64,000 nt of DNA. Source: Capitulum mitella (lineage: Eukaryota; Arthropoda; Thecostraca; Pollicipedomorpha; Pollicipedidae). Positions 11,631-21,600 of the stretch are shown in pieces; the stretch's first letter is position 1, and every line of letters starts with the position of its first letter. The DNA lies in contig CP099841.1 of NCBI GenBank assembly GCA_030062745.1, positions 2,480,001-2,544,000 of the forward strand. Direction: 5' to 3'. The notes below the pieces were generated by a model. That model did not search any database. It worked only from the letters and a program-made list of their open reading frames with translations, and had not been told where the DNA came from. The position numbers and the translations under genes are program-made.

Positions 11631-14600
11631 AGCGCTCCCTGGGGCTGGCACGGCGGTGGCCATGACCGTGGACCGCCGTACGACGGTCCACCTGAGACGG
11701 CGCCGCGCCGCCCGGCCGGTCCCCGATAAAGCCCGTTCGATTTCGTTTGAGTAACGTAATCCGGCGCGGTTGATGCCGGTCTGTCAAAGCAATTCGGCCA
11801 GGATTACATTTGCATGCCATTTGGGAAATGGCTGCCCGTTTGGCGTGTCGTTTAGCGTGACCAGCCGTGCAGTCAGTTACAGCTGAGTCGAAACAGAGCC
11901 AGGGTCGCGCCGCACACGTGACCCGTCACGGCCAGCAGCGGCCGGCTGCGGCTGTTTGGGTGCGAGTCGTCTGATGACGCCGCGACGGAACAGCCTGATA
12001 ACGGCGCCCCTCGGCGGCGCCGCGCCGGCGCTGCCGCTGACGTCATCGAACCGGCGGCGGAAATGGACAGCGTGCGCGGGCTGAGGTCGCCGGAGACGCC
12101 AGCGGGCGGGGGCGACACGTCCGAACAGGCAGTCGTCAGCGGTCACACGTCCGCCGGAGCCACGCGAGCTGCACTGAGCTGTCCCGAGACAACAGGCCAA
12201 GACACAGGTGCAAGGAAAGTATCTAAGCACATGTTGGCTTTTAATTTGTTTTTAGTTTACTTCGACTTCAAACGACAAAGGATTGAATGGCATTGCTCAA
12301 AGGTGTCGTTTACTGAAAGGGGACCAAGCAAATATAATGAAATGACGGATTACCGTAACTATAAAGTGAAACAGACGAATGCATATCGTGCATATCGTGA
12401 TTACGGGCAAGGATTCACGCGTCACGCATTGTCATTCGGCGCTTTTTCAAACATCACACGTCTAACGAAAAAATGTTCCAGTATTTTTTTCGGGACACCG
12501 TGCTAAAATGCCCGCTTTAGTTTAAAGGCAACAGCATCCAGGTAACTTTTATCTTTTAACATCAGGTAACATCAAATCACCATTATTTTCTCAGCGAACG
12601 CGATCTAACTGAGGCCACTTGAAGTATTCACGCTCTTCCGGGAGGACAGGGCTTACTAACTCATCAGGGTATTCGCCTGTCTTTGCTGAACCGTTTGAGG
12701 TAAAGCCATGAATCCCTATGACACTCCCCAACTTTCCTTTTCTCCTACAACGTAGACATTTCAGTTTGCATACTCTTTCATGAGCAGACCAAGAAGCGCT
12801 CTTTTAGGAGGCATGTTCGGTCGTTTTCGCAACGTTGGAGGCTACGATCAATCTGTTTGCTATTCGACGCACGGACGTAGAAACGAGAGGAGCGGGGGCC
12901 AATAACATCCCCACTTTAAGAAGATTTAGCATTAACCCTAAACGTCTTTGTTCTCCCTCACACACACCTTTCAGATGCTCTTGTGCTCCTGATTTGACCT
13001 TGGGAGATCTAGACGACTGTGAATTGCTTTGTGACTTACAGGTGTACAATGCGTTTTTTGACATTTAAAACATGGCGCATCGTATCAGGATGGATCTAGC
13101 AGATCATTCCTTTGTGCCCACAAATTGCAGTACGCACTAAGGTAGCATTTCAGCTTGGTAAATAAGAGCAAAAAGATGCATATATAATATCATATACAAA
13201 GAAGGTAAATACACATGCAAAAAAATATAGTTCCGCCTTCCACTTTCAGACTCCTGATATCGCCATTCTTCGATAGCGTCTTAAAAAAAATGCACTTGGG
13301 TCACTAGCACCGGAGTAGTTCGATAGTATCTCAAAATGCACGTTGGGTCATAATAAATATTCTAAGCTCGCCCTAAACTCCATAAGACACCCACAGAGCC
13401 AAGAACGCAACAAATATTGATTGCCCTCATTTCGAGGTTTCGGATGCGCCACTGATGTAGGCTGTGAAGTATACCACCAGGTCGACGTAATGCCAGACTC
13501 TCAGATCTCAGGGGTATACGTTCACAACATAACCAACGATAATACTTTCGCATACAGCACAAAGTTTAAGAAGCACTCCCTCCTCCGTGATTCTTGGTTC
13601 ATAGAGCCCGCCGCTGCAAGGTAATTCTTGTTTTATTGCGCTTGCAAAAGATAAAAAAGGTTGCATTGTTTCGTTTCAGGTCCTTTCAGACCGTAACGGT
13701 TTGGAAAAGTACAAAACTGGATGCAACTGAAATTGCCCTCAATTTTACGGCCCTTGGAAGCACTAATGATAGCGTCCAAATATGCCTTGACCTGAAATAT
13801 TTGCATTAGACCCTTGGGTTTCATTTCCATCCATTTTTGAAAACATTCTGTCGACGATGCTCGATCAAAGGGCAAGCCATAAATATCCCATCAATCTCCT
13901 TTTTACAGTTCCTTTTGAATTTCGACGTCTTGGATTTAAGGACTTAAAGAACTTTACAATAGGTGCCATGGATTCGTTTCAGCTATCTTCCAGCAAAATC
14001 AGACAATTGGTTTCCAAGATATCAAAGGAGCCGAATAAGCCCTCCAGCGAGATTAGCAACGAAATTGAGGCCGGCAGGAATAGAGTACAGACGTTTTATT
14101 TTTATGTGGCTGATATTTCAGCTATCACACATCTGCTACTAGTTATCATTCCACACCGAATGAGGGTTTCTGTAAGTTTCAATGCATGTCTCTTCGACGT
14201 AAATAACCAAAAATCATCTGAATACCAATGGTTATCTGAATATCATCAGACGAGACAAAGAGGTGTGTGTGACCGGTGTAACAAACGGGAGATAAATCTG
14301 TGTGCTCTGGTGCACTTGAATAGTGTGCATGTTCGCAGAAAAACAACCACATTTGTCATCTTCGGAAACCTCTACGAGGCCCTGAATCACTGCAAAGCCC
14401 ATCTAACAAGAACATTGATCACTGTCCTTGTCTTCGAGCGCATGCAAATGTAGGCGCAGAAATGCATTTGCATTTGCAGAGAACATTCTTCTCAGCGCGA
14501 ACACACGAGTATAAGCGCACATAGCTGTATAAATGATGGCTTAATGTCTTCGAGAAGGATTTGATCCGCAAGCTTTCTTTGGTCACTAGATGTAGGCTGT

Positions 14601-17600
14601 ACCAGTTCTTACAATGTACGCACAGTACTGCCAATGTTTGGAAAAATTTTGTCTGTCCTTACTAAATGTCTTTTAACCTCTCTCCTTCTCCCTCTTTCTG
14701 TTTCGCCCTCTCCACCCTTTCTCTCTCTCCTCTCTCTCTCTCTCCCTCTCTCTCTCTCTCTCTCCCTCTCTCTCTCCCCCTCTCTCTGTTTCTCTCTCTT
14801 ATTCCTGACCCTCTGCCTGCTGCAGACATACAACGTGGCGGAGCGGTGCCGCTCCCTGGTCAGCTCAGAAGCGTTTCCCGGCGATCGGTCTCGCTCCACC
14901 GGAAATGGCTATCGTTCACGACTGGCATTTTGCGCTCGAAATGGCAGTCCGCTCACCTCACGCCGGCGACCAGCAGTCACCGCACTGGAAGGCCAGCTTA
15001 TGTCATCGCGCAAACAAAGCCTTCGTCGACGTGCCGTCACTGCCTCGCTTCTGACCGGAAGCAGACGGCTCAGATGCGTCGTCATCCTTCGTTTGGAGCA
15101 TGGCTGGAGATCGTGGGAGGCTGGGGATCTTGAGCCCCGCACCACTTTTCAGAAATTATTAAAACTAGTCTCATGGCATTAACTGGAGAAAGAGCAGTCT
15201 AAAATCCAAGCGAGACCTCTCAACAATTCAACGGGAAATTTTCGGCCATAGTTACCCAGCCCTAGTGCCGGCAGCTAATGGGGGTAGCCTTCCTCTCGCC
15301 TCCAACTCTTGGTCTCACTGATGAAGCAAGGTGCCGCCACAGATCAAGCTGCAGGCCTCACCACCTACAAACCCAACAACGGACCCTGCCGCACATCCTG
15401 TCGCTTGTCTGGCTTTAAGTCCTGCTATTAACCCAGCTAATTCCAGCCCCGAACTCAGCTGTAGACACTGTCAGACGCAGTTCCAGACTCAGCCACAGAC
15501 TTGGCTAAAGACCAAACTGCAAACCTGTCCCCAGACCCGGGCCCAGATCCAGTTCCATGCGATCCAGATGTCGCCGGACCCTACCACAGGCCCAGCGCTA
15601 ACACCGGTCCCGGCTCTGAGGCCAGACGACCGGCAGACGGCGGCCGCGCACGCTGCCCGCGGCCCCTGCCCCTCTCTTTCGTTCGCCAATCGCAGTCGGC
15701 AACCCGCACATCATGTAAAATGCAGCGGCGGCGGGCGGCCGGTGGCGCTCTGCGGCTCTCGTCGCCGGCAGCCCGCCCTCGGGCGGCGGGCCCGCCCTGA
15801 GACGGTGGCCGGAGCCTGTCAGCCACGGGCGCCCCTCTGACGCGCCAGCACCCGCCGGAGCGAGCGCAGGGGCGCCGGGGCACGTACTTGTGACGTCATC
15901 CTCGGCCAGCTGGCCGTCCGTCAGCTGACCCAGGCCGTCCGCCATGACCTCGGCCGAGGCCGTGCCGTCGTAGGTCAGGTCAGGTCGGCTCTGGTCAGGT
16001 TTGTCCATGCTGTAGCTCTGAATCCCGTCTGGAAATTTAGACCGATGTTCAGTTCCGTTGAGATATTGATGAGAAGCGAGTATATGCTATATGCAATTAG
16101 ACATCCATGCTTTAGTCAATAATGCATTCAAAAACATTAGAGCGGCATTTCTGCATGAATATTTAATTTTCAATGCGCCGCATGCGGGCAAAGTGCGCAG
16201 GTACTGATATGCGCAGTTAAGATCGGGAGGACTGCTGCATCTTTACGTTCTGCGGACCAACAAGCCACAAAAGTAGCGGGTGACGGTTCCTCGGCCTGTA
16301 CGCAATGACTGACACGTACTGCGCATTTGTGTGCCGCAAAATATGTGAGGTATAACATAATGTGATGTGGCAACATGCCATGGCAGTATGACATACCTGT
16401 AAACTATTTTTTAACATTGTGTTGCGTTCGTCTTAATCGTGTGCCTATCCACAAAAGCCTCAAACAAACATATTTGTCACTTTTTATGTATATTTTAACC
16501 TGGATCCAGCACCCATGCGCCCCAGTTGTTCTAGTGAGTCTCCATCCTGCGTCGAACTGTGACTGCTAGGCCTGCATACAACTCTGCTCTGAGACAGACG
16601 ATGTACTTCTGTGTATCGCATGCCTGCGCACGGACAGCCGCACAGCTTTGCCCTGGGGCAGATGGTGTAACTATATCTACCATGTGCCTGTGTACAGACA
16701 GCCATACAGCTCTGCCCTCAGACAGACGGTGTAACTCTGTGTACCACGTACCTGTGTACAGACAGGCGTACAGCTCTGCCCTCAGGCAGACGGTGTAACT
16801 CTGTGCACCACGTACCTGTGTACAGACAGCCGTACAGCTCTGCCCTCAAACAGACGGTACGCGGGTGCTCGCTGCGGGGCACCAGGCGAACCTTGATGGC
16901 GATCAGCGGCGGGTTGAGCGGCATCTTTTGCGCCAGGTACGAGTTGACGTTGCCGTCCAGCAGGGTGTGGCCGGAGGCGTTCCGGTAGGTCCTCCAGCCG
17001 GTGTCACCGTCCCGGCCGGGCCGCCAGTACTGCAGCGAGTACCGCTCGGCCCACTCCCTGCCGCGGCCGTTGCCGAAGCGGCCCTGCGTCTCGGCGGCGG
17101 TGACCACGGTCGGCCGGCCGAGGTCGATCTGCAGGAACTCGTGCACGTCGGCCGTGATGACCGAGAGGGGGCACCAGGCACCGCCACGGTGCTCGGTCCG
17201 GATGCGGCCGCTTTGCGGACCCACGCTGTTGTCGTTGTGTGCCGAGCTGGCCGAGATCTGACTGTCCGAAATGTCGCCCGACTCCATGCCCAGAGGCCGG
17301 TCGCACTGACCTGAGGTCACAGAAGGTATACCAAAAATCACGTTGGTCCAGGGGCAATGTTACGTTCACGTCGGTTACACTGGCCTGAGGATACACGGGG
17401 TACACCAGGCAGATCACGCTGACCTGGGGTCATACGAATTATACCATGTGGTCGCACTGATTTCAGGTCACACGGTGTACTTCAGAGGGTCATAACGCAG
17501 AATATACCAGACGGTCATCGTCACCTGAGTTCAAAATGGATACACCTTCGCTCGCAAGTCACATTGGCCTGGGGAACTTGGGGAGGAAAATTGGGGAACC

Positions 17601-18188
17601 GGGGAACAGCAACTCTGGCCGGCAGGCACAACTGGTTCCCCACCGTCTTCAGTGACCCAATACTACATACCGTACACAGGACGGTCAGATCGATTTAGGG
17701 AACGCATAGGCTGAGTAATATCCCAGATTATCGCGTTTAATTGGACACAATATCAACCTTTACGACAGATACCCTCGCAGCTGGTCAGTCGTATCGTAAT
17801 TACTGCGCTGTAAATAAACACAGACGATGCTCTAATAGATGGCATGGGTTATGAGAGGCGTGCTTGTGATGTGGTCGGCATGGTTGCCACAGTAATTTGC
17901 CGAAACTGAAATTGATGGAATTGAGATAATGCGAGTAAGGTTGCATCCGGAATGTCTTGCATTACCATAGTAATCAGAAACATTTTGGCAACCCAGAAAA
18001 ATGAAGTCAACATTTTGAAAGCATTCACGAAGTACGCTGTCACACTGGCAATATTTGCCAGATGACGAAGATCGGTCTGTGGTGTCCTTACCGAGAGACA
18101 GGGCGTCTGTTGGCATCATCCTCATCAGCAACAGCAGTAGCATCACGGTGCCGGAGCGGCCCACGGCTACTCCGGTAAACCGCTGCAT
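7559..18188 (-). CDS. Ddr: Discoidin domain receptor tyrosine kinase (10 coding exons, 926 aa)
   Basis: Type I membrane receptor of the collagen-binding DDR family. Coding exons, 5' to 3' on the minus strand: 18188-18092, 17310-16816, 16028-15888, 11109-10982, 10828-10621, 10443-9970, 9848-9451, 8975-8680, 8353-8119, 7867-7559. All junctions are GT-AG, phases agree throughout, and the total is 2,781 nt. Order: signal peptide (about 1-30), discoidin domain (33-190), discoidin-like domain (about 195-355), acidic Ser/Glu stalk, one membrane span (about 405-430), cytosolic juxtamembrane region with an NPNY (NPxY, Shc-type) motif, then the kinase (about 635-920). Length matches human DDR1 (913 aa). 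The oddity is the kinase: the beta-3 lysine is arginine (about residue 673), HRD is HGD (771-773) and DFG is DLG (791-793). Several splice junctions are tandemly duplicated into the introns. The exon 3/4 linker is about ten residues shorter than in vertebrate DDRs, so a small exon may be missed. Confidence 0.93.
7883..7933 (-). repeat. Degenerate copy of DDR exon 10 sequence just upstream of its acceptor
   Basis: About 51 bp closely matching exon 10 at 7,801-7,850. It would read SDVLSFSVTLSEVLTWC where the exon reads SDVWSFSVTLWEVLTWC. The two tryptophan codons are changed, so it looks like an unconstrained intronic duplicate. Confidence 0.8.
8119..8353 (-). CDS. Ddr: DDR exon 9, kinase catalytic and activation loops
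   Basis: Encodes SLVYVSEQIAAGMEHLESLG, then VHGDLAARNCLVG (HRD changed to HGD, with Asp and Asn kept), VGDLGPSR (DFG changed to DLG), and an activation loop SQYAGDYITL that keeps two of the three DDR tyrosines, followed by RAPEAVFT. Acceptor TTACAG|CG, donor TTCACG|GTGAGT. Confidence 0.92.
8347..8450 (-). repeat. Two-copy tandem duplication spanning the DDR exon 9 acceptor
   Basis: About 8,347-8,395 and 8,402-8,450 are two roughly 50-bp copies sharing GAGTCCA, CTGTAACGACAT and GATATTAAAT-like blocks. The true acceptor is ATGTCGTTACAG|CGTGG. The intronic copy, 55-60 nt upstream, keeps ATGTCGTTACAG|TCTGG, a ready decoy acceptor. Confidence 0.75.
8680..8975 (-). CDS. Ddr: DDR exon 8, kinase N-lobe
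   Basis: Begins at TTTCAG|ATT and encodes IRVCEVHS, then LATARTLRP where DDR1 has LLVAVKILRP, so the ATP-anchoring beta-3 lysine is arginine (codon CGC). The alpha-C glutamate is kept (LRLEAG), followed by VTRLLGLC and MENGDLNEFLRR, a DDR hallmark. Donor CTGGA|GTGAGT, phase 2. Confidence 0.9.
9176..9485 (-). repeat. 45-bp tandem array of the kinase glycine-loop exon end plus splice donor
   Basis: Seven units start at 9176, 9221, 9267, 9312, 9357, 9402 and 9447. The last contains the genuine end of DDR exon 7. On the minus strand every unit reads as RIGQGRYGE (or RIGQVRYGE) followed by a candidate donor; six keep GAGAG|GTCAGT and the outermost has GTCACA. Units are 45 bp (15 codons) except the second at 46 bp. 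The five units nearest the exon therefore stay in one open frame, and the other two are shifted. Confidence 0.93.
9451..9848 (-). CDS. Ddr: DDR exon 7, cytosolic linker, NPxY motif and kinase glycine loop
   Basis: Begins TSYEYAVPVD, includes WDNPNYRQSP (an NPxY motif where DDR1 has NPAY for Shc binding), a polyproline stretch, and ends with LRERIGQGRYGE, the kinase glycine-rich loop. The donor GGAGAG|GTCAGT lies in the first unit of a 45-bp tandem array. Phase 0 at the 3' end. Confidence 0.9.
9970..10443 (-). CDS. Ddr: DDR exon 6, stalk, transmembrane helix, juxtamembrane region
   Basis: Encodes an extracellular stalk with an NVT glycosylation sequon, a Ser/Glu dipeptide run, a hydrophobic helix beginning AVSLAALLAALGLVLLLLSA and followed by an RRRR stop-transfer, then an intracellular segment with EYNTLTRRQQ. 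The order matches the family. Acceptor CTGACAG|AG and donor ACAG|GTCAGT, phase 1 at both ends. Confidence 0.9.
10312..10346 (-). repeat. Hexanucleotide repeat coding (Ser-Glu)n in the DDR stalk
   Basis: About six tandem GACTCC units (plus strand), read on the minus strand as alternating GAG TCG codons, giving a strongly acidic Ser-Glu tract just outside the membrane helix. Such coding repeats usually vary in length between individuals. Confidence 0.85.
10621..10828 (-). CDS. Ddr: DDR exon 5, end of discoidin-like domain
   Basis: Begins at CACCAG|ATGTTC and encodes SLYFSVDG, RQVGQYVRVQLT and WLLLSEVTFVS, matching the RVARFLQCRFLFAGPWLLFSEISFIS block of DDR1. Ends in phase 1 at AGCG|GTGAGT. 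Confidence 0.88.
10982..11109 (-). CDS. Ddr: DDR exon 4, discoidin-like domain
   Basis: Starts at CCACAG|AA and encodes PEWVGW, TITFVFDAVRELESASFHV and NRFTSGVR, matching the VGW...FEFDRLRAFQAMQVHCNN block of vertebrate DDRs. It ends at CAGG|GTAAGC in phase 0. An in-frame stop upstream of the acceptor limits its 5' extent. Compared with DDR1, about ten residues before VGW are missing, so a small exon may lie in the 4.8-kb intron upstream. Confidence 0.85.
11321..11629 (+). repeat. (GA)n microsatellite, about 300 bp
   Basis: A long polypurine tract of GA with GGGA variants in DDR intron 3. The long Glu/Arg or Ser/Leu reading frames across it are artefacts of the repeat. Confidence 0.95.
11630..14670. 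other. DDR intron 3 interior, no gene recognised
   Basis: Contains a GC-rich block (about 11,880-12,120) and AT-richer sequence (about 12,500-14,600). A 198-codon plus-strand frame at 13,857-14,453 matches no family known to me and has no supporting features. It may be an unrecognised repeat remnant or chance. Confidence 0.5.
14674..14800 (+). repeat. (CT)n microsatellite
   Basis: A polypyrimidine tract of CTCTCC/CTCTCT words in DDR intron 3, in opposite orientation to the GA tract at 11.3 kb. Confidence 0.9.
15888..16028 (-). CDS. Ddr: DDR exon 3, start of discoidin-like domain
   Basis: Encodes about 47 residues including LTYDGT and GLGQLTDGQLAEDD, matching the STYDG...GGLGQLADG signature of DDR discoidin-like domains. 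The acceptor TTTCCAG|AC and donor ACAA|GTACGT keep phase 1 on both sides. Confidence 0.88.
16571..16860 (-). repeat. 64-bp tandem array of the DDR exon 2 3' end plus splice donor
   Basis: About 4.7 units of 64 bp. The unit at 16,815-16,860 is the true exon end. Further units end at donor-equivalent positions 16751 (GT kept), 16687 and 16623 (both now GC), with a partial fifth unit at 16,571-16,622. Each unit repeats the codons for RAELYGCLYT and the following intron start. Sixty-four is not a multiple of three, so reading through the array breaks the frame. Copies nearest the exon are the best preserved. Confidence 0.88.
16816..17310 (-). CDS. Ddr: DDR exon 2, discoidin (F5/8 C-type) domain
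   Basis: Encodes residues 33-198 and nearly the whole discoidin domain. Landmarks are CDRPLGMESG, SDSQISASS, GAWCP, EFLQIDLGRP, TQGRFGNG and the closing CLRAELYGCLY. The cysteines of the fold are present. In human DDR2 the collagen-contact tryptophan sits just after ITASSQ; here the corresponding SSAHNDNS lacks it. The donor ACAG|GTACGT is copied several times in the following intron. Confidence 0.92.
18092..18188 (-). CDS. Ddr: DDR exon 1, start codon and signal peptide
   Basis: The ATG at 18188-18186 opens a 32-residue segment beginning MQRFTGVAVG, with a leucine-rich core (MLLLLLMRMM) and a small-residue end (PTDALS), a good signal peptide. The exon ends at a CTCTCG|GTAAGG donor in phase 1, which joins exactly to the discoidin exon. 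Upstream in-frame ATGs exist, but the leucine core lies correctly behind this one. Promoter and 5' UTR limits are not resolved. Confidence 0.8.
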
Positions 18189-18549
18189 CGTTCGCTTGAG
18201 GCCTGAACGATAGCACGGGCAGAGGTAACTCGATCCTCTGAAAAGGGAAATATCGCGCAAGTAGACAGGACATTTTCCTATACAACTCCTCGTCGCTCGG
18301 ACGCCATTCATTTTCCTCGTCGCTGCCAAATGTCTGTTCTTATACACAGAACACAGTTTCTACATCACCTGATCCCAAGGTCTGGCAATCGTGGGAACTC
18401 GTGGAATCGTGGGATCATCAAAACGTTTTTGTTTGCTGAAAAATATGCCTTTAAGTATGACATAGTTATTGGACCTACTGACATAATTTCTGCACGGTAT
18501 TCATTTATACAAAGGGGTCGGTAACAGGGAAAGGTGTTCGCAGGGGCAC

Positions 18550-18680
18550 GGGAACTCCTCTTCATTTGGGGGGAAACATTTTGGGTATTTTTTTTCAGTC
18601 AACGCCCATGGGGTCAATGTTAAATTTCAAAAAAGCTGGGGGGCTGAAGCCTCCTGGCCCCACGGCTTCCGCGTCTATGG
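18550..18680 (+). repeat. Dispersed repeat, copy 2 (partner at 2.3 kb)
   Basis: Same element as 2,291-2,450: GGGAACTCCTC start, TTTTTTTTCAGTCAACGCCC core, A-rich middle and C-rich end. Family not assigned. Confidence 0.45.
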
Positions 18681-21600
18681 GTGTACGTGCGTGGACAGAG
18701 GACCTAACAACTAAAGATAAATCTATCACAGAAAGCCGAACACCCGACGAAAAAAAACGGACGAACGGGGCCATGGCTCCTTCGCCATGTTTCCCACATA
18801 TATTTTTTAACACATGTGTGACCCGTATGTTTGTCACGATAATGTTTGGAATCAAAGTACCAAACAGGGCTCGCTGCATGGGCAATGCAATTCCGGGTGT
18901 TGTCTGATTTGCGGCAAAAAGTTTACGGGCTGTTAAGAACGCAACCTGACCGCGTGGTAGTAGCGTGGCCCGCTTTAGGCCCGTCTATGCTAGCTGACCG
19001 CGGGCCATATACCAATATCAAGCGCCGAAGCGACTCGCGCTGTTGTGATGGGCCAGACTCTTCCCTTGCTCTTTACATACATCGCAAATATGCGGTAAGA
19101 AAAAAAGAGAGACGGCGCAGAAGCTACTTACCTACTGATCCCCACACAAAAACTTAACCTCTTTAATCTATTTAGGATGGCATCGCCAAAAGAAGTAAAC
19201 AGGGAGAGTCATCGTGAGCACCGAAATGACGTCGACGAGGATCCAAAACACCCATCGGTAACATCCTGACACAGCGACCATCTTTCCCACGGCGTTCTGC
19301 CGAGGGCCCACGCCGAGGAAGCGGCTATTTTCGGGCAGCACATGCGCCTCTGATACCAGCGCGTTTTCTCCTGACGCCAGGCTCGCCTGTTACGCAAGTG
19401 TTTCCTCTGGGTTTCCGGTTCCGACGCGACAGTCCTGGCGCAGATGCGTTCGGCGACGGGACGGGGGACAAACGTGTCCCATGTCCAACGTTCGGTTGTA
19501 GTGCTTTACCTTGCAAACGTCACGAGCCATTAGCTTCCAGCTGCAACAGCCATTGACCGACTTAACATAAGCTGTTAGTTTGTGGTGGTATCACGGCCAA
19601 ATCAAGGATATTTTTCGCTATTTTCTCGTAAACCTACTTGGTAACGAAAATCCTCGTTAATGGTATTAGAGCCAAGCAATGTGTCACAAATAAAGTACTC
19701 CAAGAGCACTGTTGGCTCAATATTCGTGAATTTGTCTCATAACAGGATATGAATTTGTTCTCAAGCAATTAGTTCTTCATGAAGCGACGAAGTGCTTTCG
19801 GTCTAAGAAAGGTCTGGGGATCTCTAGGCATAGCGGCAGAACACCACATGTACAATTTGTCTGTTCTTGACGTAATCCAAACCATGTCTAATGAGTCCTA
19901 TTGAGATCACCGGACCAGGACCAGCCTGTGTCTGTCGCAGCTGTGTCGAACACACACACGTGGTCCAATCTGAGCACAGTGCATCTATCTTGGAGCATCG
20001 GACACCTTCCAGCAGGAGCCCAGACGCCCCGTGTCCGCAGCCCTCCGGGAGCCCGGACATGGTCCAGTCCGAGCCCGGCCGGCCCGGCCAGAGCAGTATT
20101 TACGGCCGTCGTAAATCGTGCGGAGACAGGTACACCGCCGGGGTGTCGCAGTCCGCCCTCGGACGTATTTACGAGCGCCGCCTCTAAATACCGGTAGCGG
20201 CCAAAACACAGTCGGATTTCACCGGGCTATCTGGCCTGTCCGGGAGACGACGGCGCGGCGCGGAACAGGAGACGGCGGCGCGCTGACAGCGGCCACGCGA
20301 TACGGCGCCAGACGGTATCGCGCGGCCATCGCTGGCCGAGTGGCACCGTCGCTGACGGCATCACCGGCAACGGTGACGGTTCGCGGGAGCGGTGGCGTCG
20401 TGATAAAGAACGGGTGCGCCGGCGCACCAAGATGGCGATTCGGTCATAAAGCCGAGCTAGCGCCGCGGAGTCAACATTGCTGATTTGTTATCGCGCTGGC
20501 TTTCGGAACGCTTAACGAGGAGACGACTGAAGCTTCCGATTCCGATTCCGATATCAGCGGCGACATCATCAGCCTATCACCGACACCGCCGATCCCTTTG
20601 ACGGCGTCGCTAATGAATACCGATGCTGTCATCACAGACAACGAGCAAGCCAAACGACCGCTTGGTCGCGACACGGGCTGGCAGTACGGACACCGATGGC
20701 TCGGGCCTCGGTCTGGCAACACTGGCACCGCTGGTGTCGCCGGCGGGCGATCCCGCCCTGCGAGCCCCTCTCCCGCCCCGTTCACCTCGCGGCGATGGCC
20801 AGGTCCGGTTTTGGCCGGCCGCCCATTCGTCCAGAGCGATCCCTCACTGTCCAGACGACAGGACAGCCTGCGACAGTGCGGCCGGGGAGCCCGGCGGCCC
20901 GGCAGGCAGGGCCTGCCAGAGCACGACACTCAGAGCTCGGCTGACCACGGGGCGCCCAGGAAAAACGCCACGTAAACCTCAGCTGAGTTGTCATCGCGTT
21001 TAGCTGTGCGTTCTCATACGCTGGAAACCTTTCAAGAATTAATGCCTTGTCATGAACGCATTGCGTCATTTGGCCACAAATAGGGAGGGGATCTGAATAT
21101 CATTTCAGACTTTCTTTCCAGCCATTACACAGGCCTAATGCTTAACTCTGAAGAGCGGGAGTTCAAGCCCCCCCCCCCCAGAATTTCCAGCCGCGATGGA
21201 TAAGCTTTACAGCCATCCGCCGCATTTCTCCGGCGGCCGTCAGGCCGTGGCTCCTGACCAGAACACCTAACCTCGGCCAGTTTCGCCAGTGTTCTGTCTT
21301 CGTCGCGTGCCGCTGCCAGGTTCGTCAGTCCGTCGCGCCTCAGCTGACGTTGGCGGGCGGTTCGGAGTCGGTCCAGTCGGCCACTCGAGCACCGTCCGTC
21401 CCGGGCTCGGCGAGCCCTCTCCGAGTCGGAGACGTGAGGAGAGTGCCGCGCTCCTGGCGCACCAGCTCAACGTGCTCTGAGTCTACGAGGAGCCGACATG
21501 CTGCGCGTCTCCCCACACAGCACAGAGGTCGGAAAATACTAAACCATTGATCATGCGTCTGCTGCTTGCTTCCGTACTAAAAAAAGAACAAACAAAACAA

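Noticed and set aside
13857-14453. 198-codon plus-strand frame inside DDR intron 3
   Set aside because: No recognisable domain; it lies in an intron without repeat boundaries. Left as unexplained rather than called a gene.
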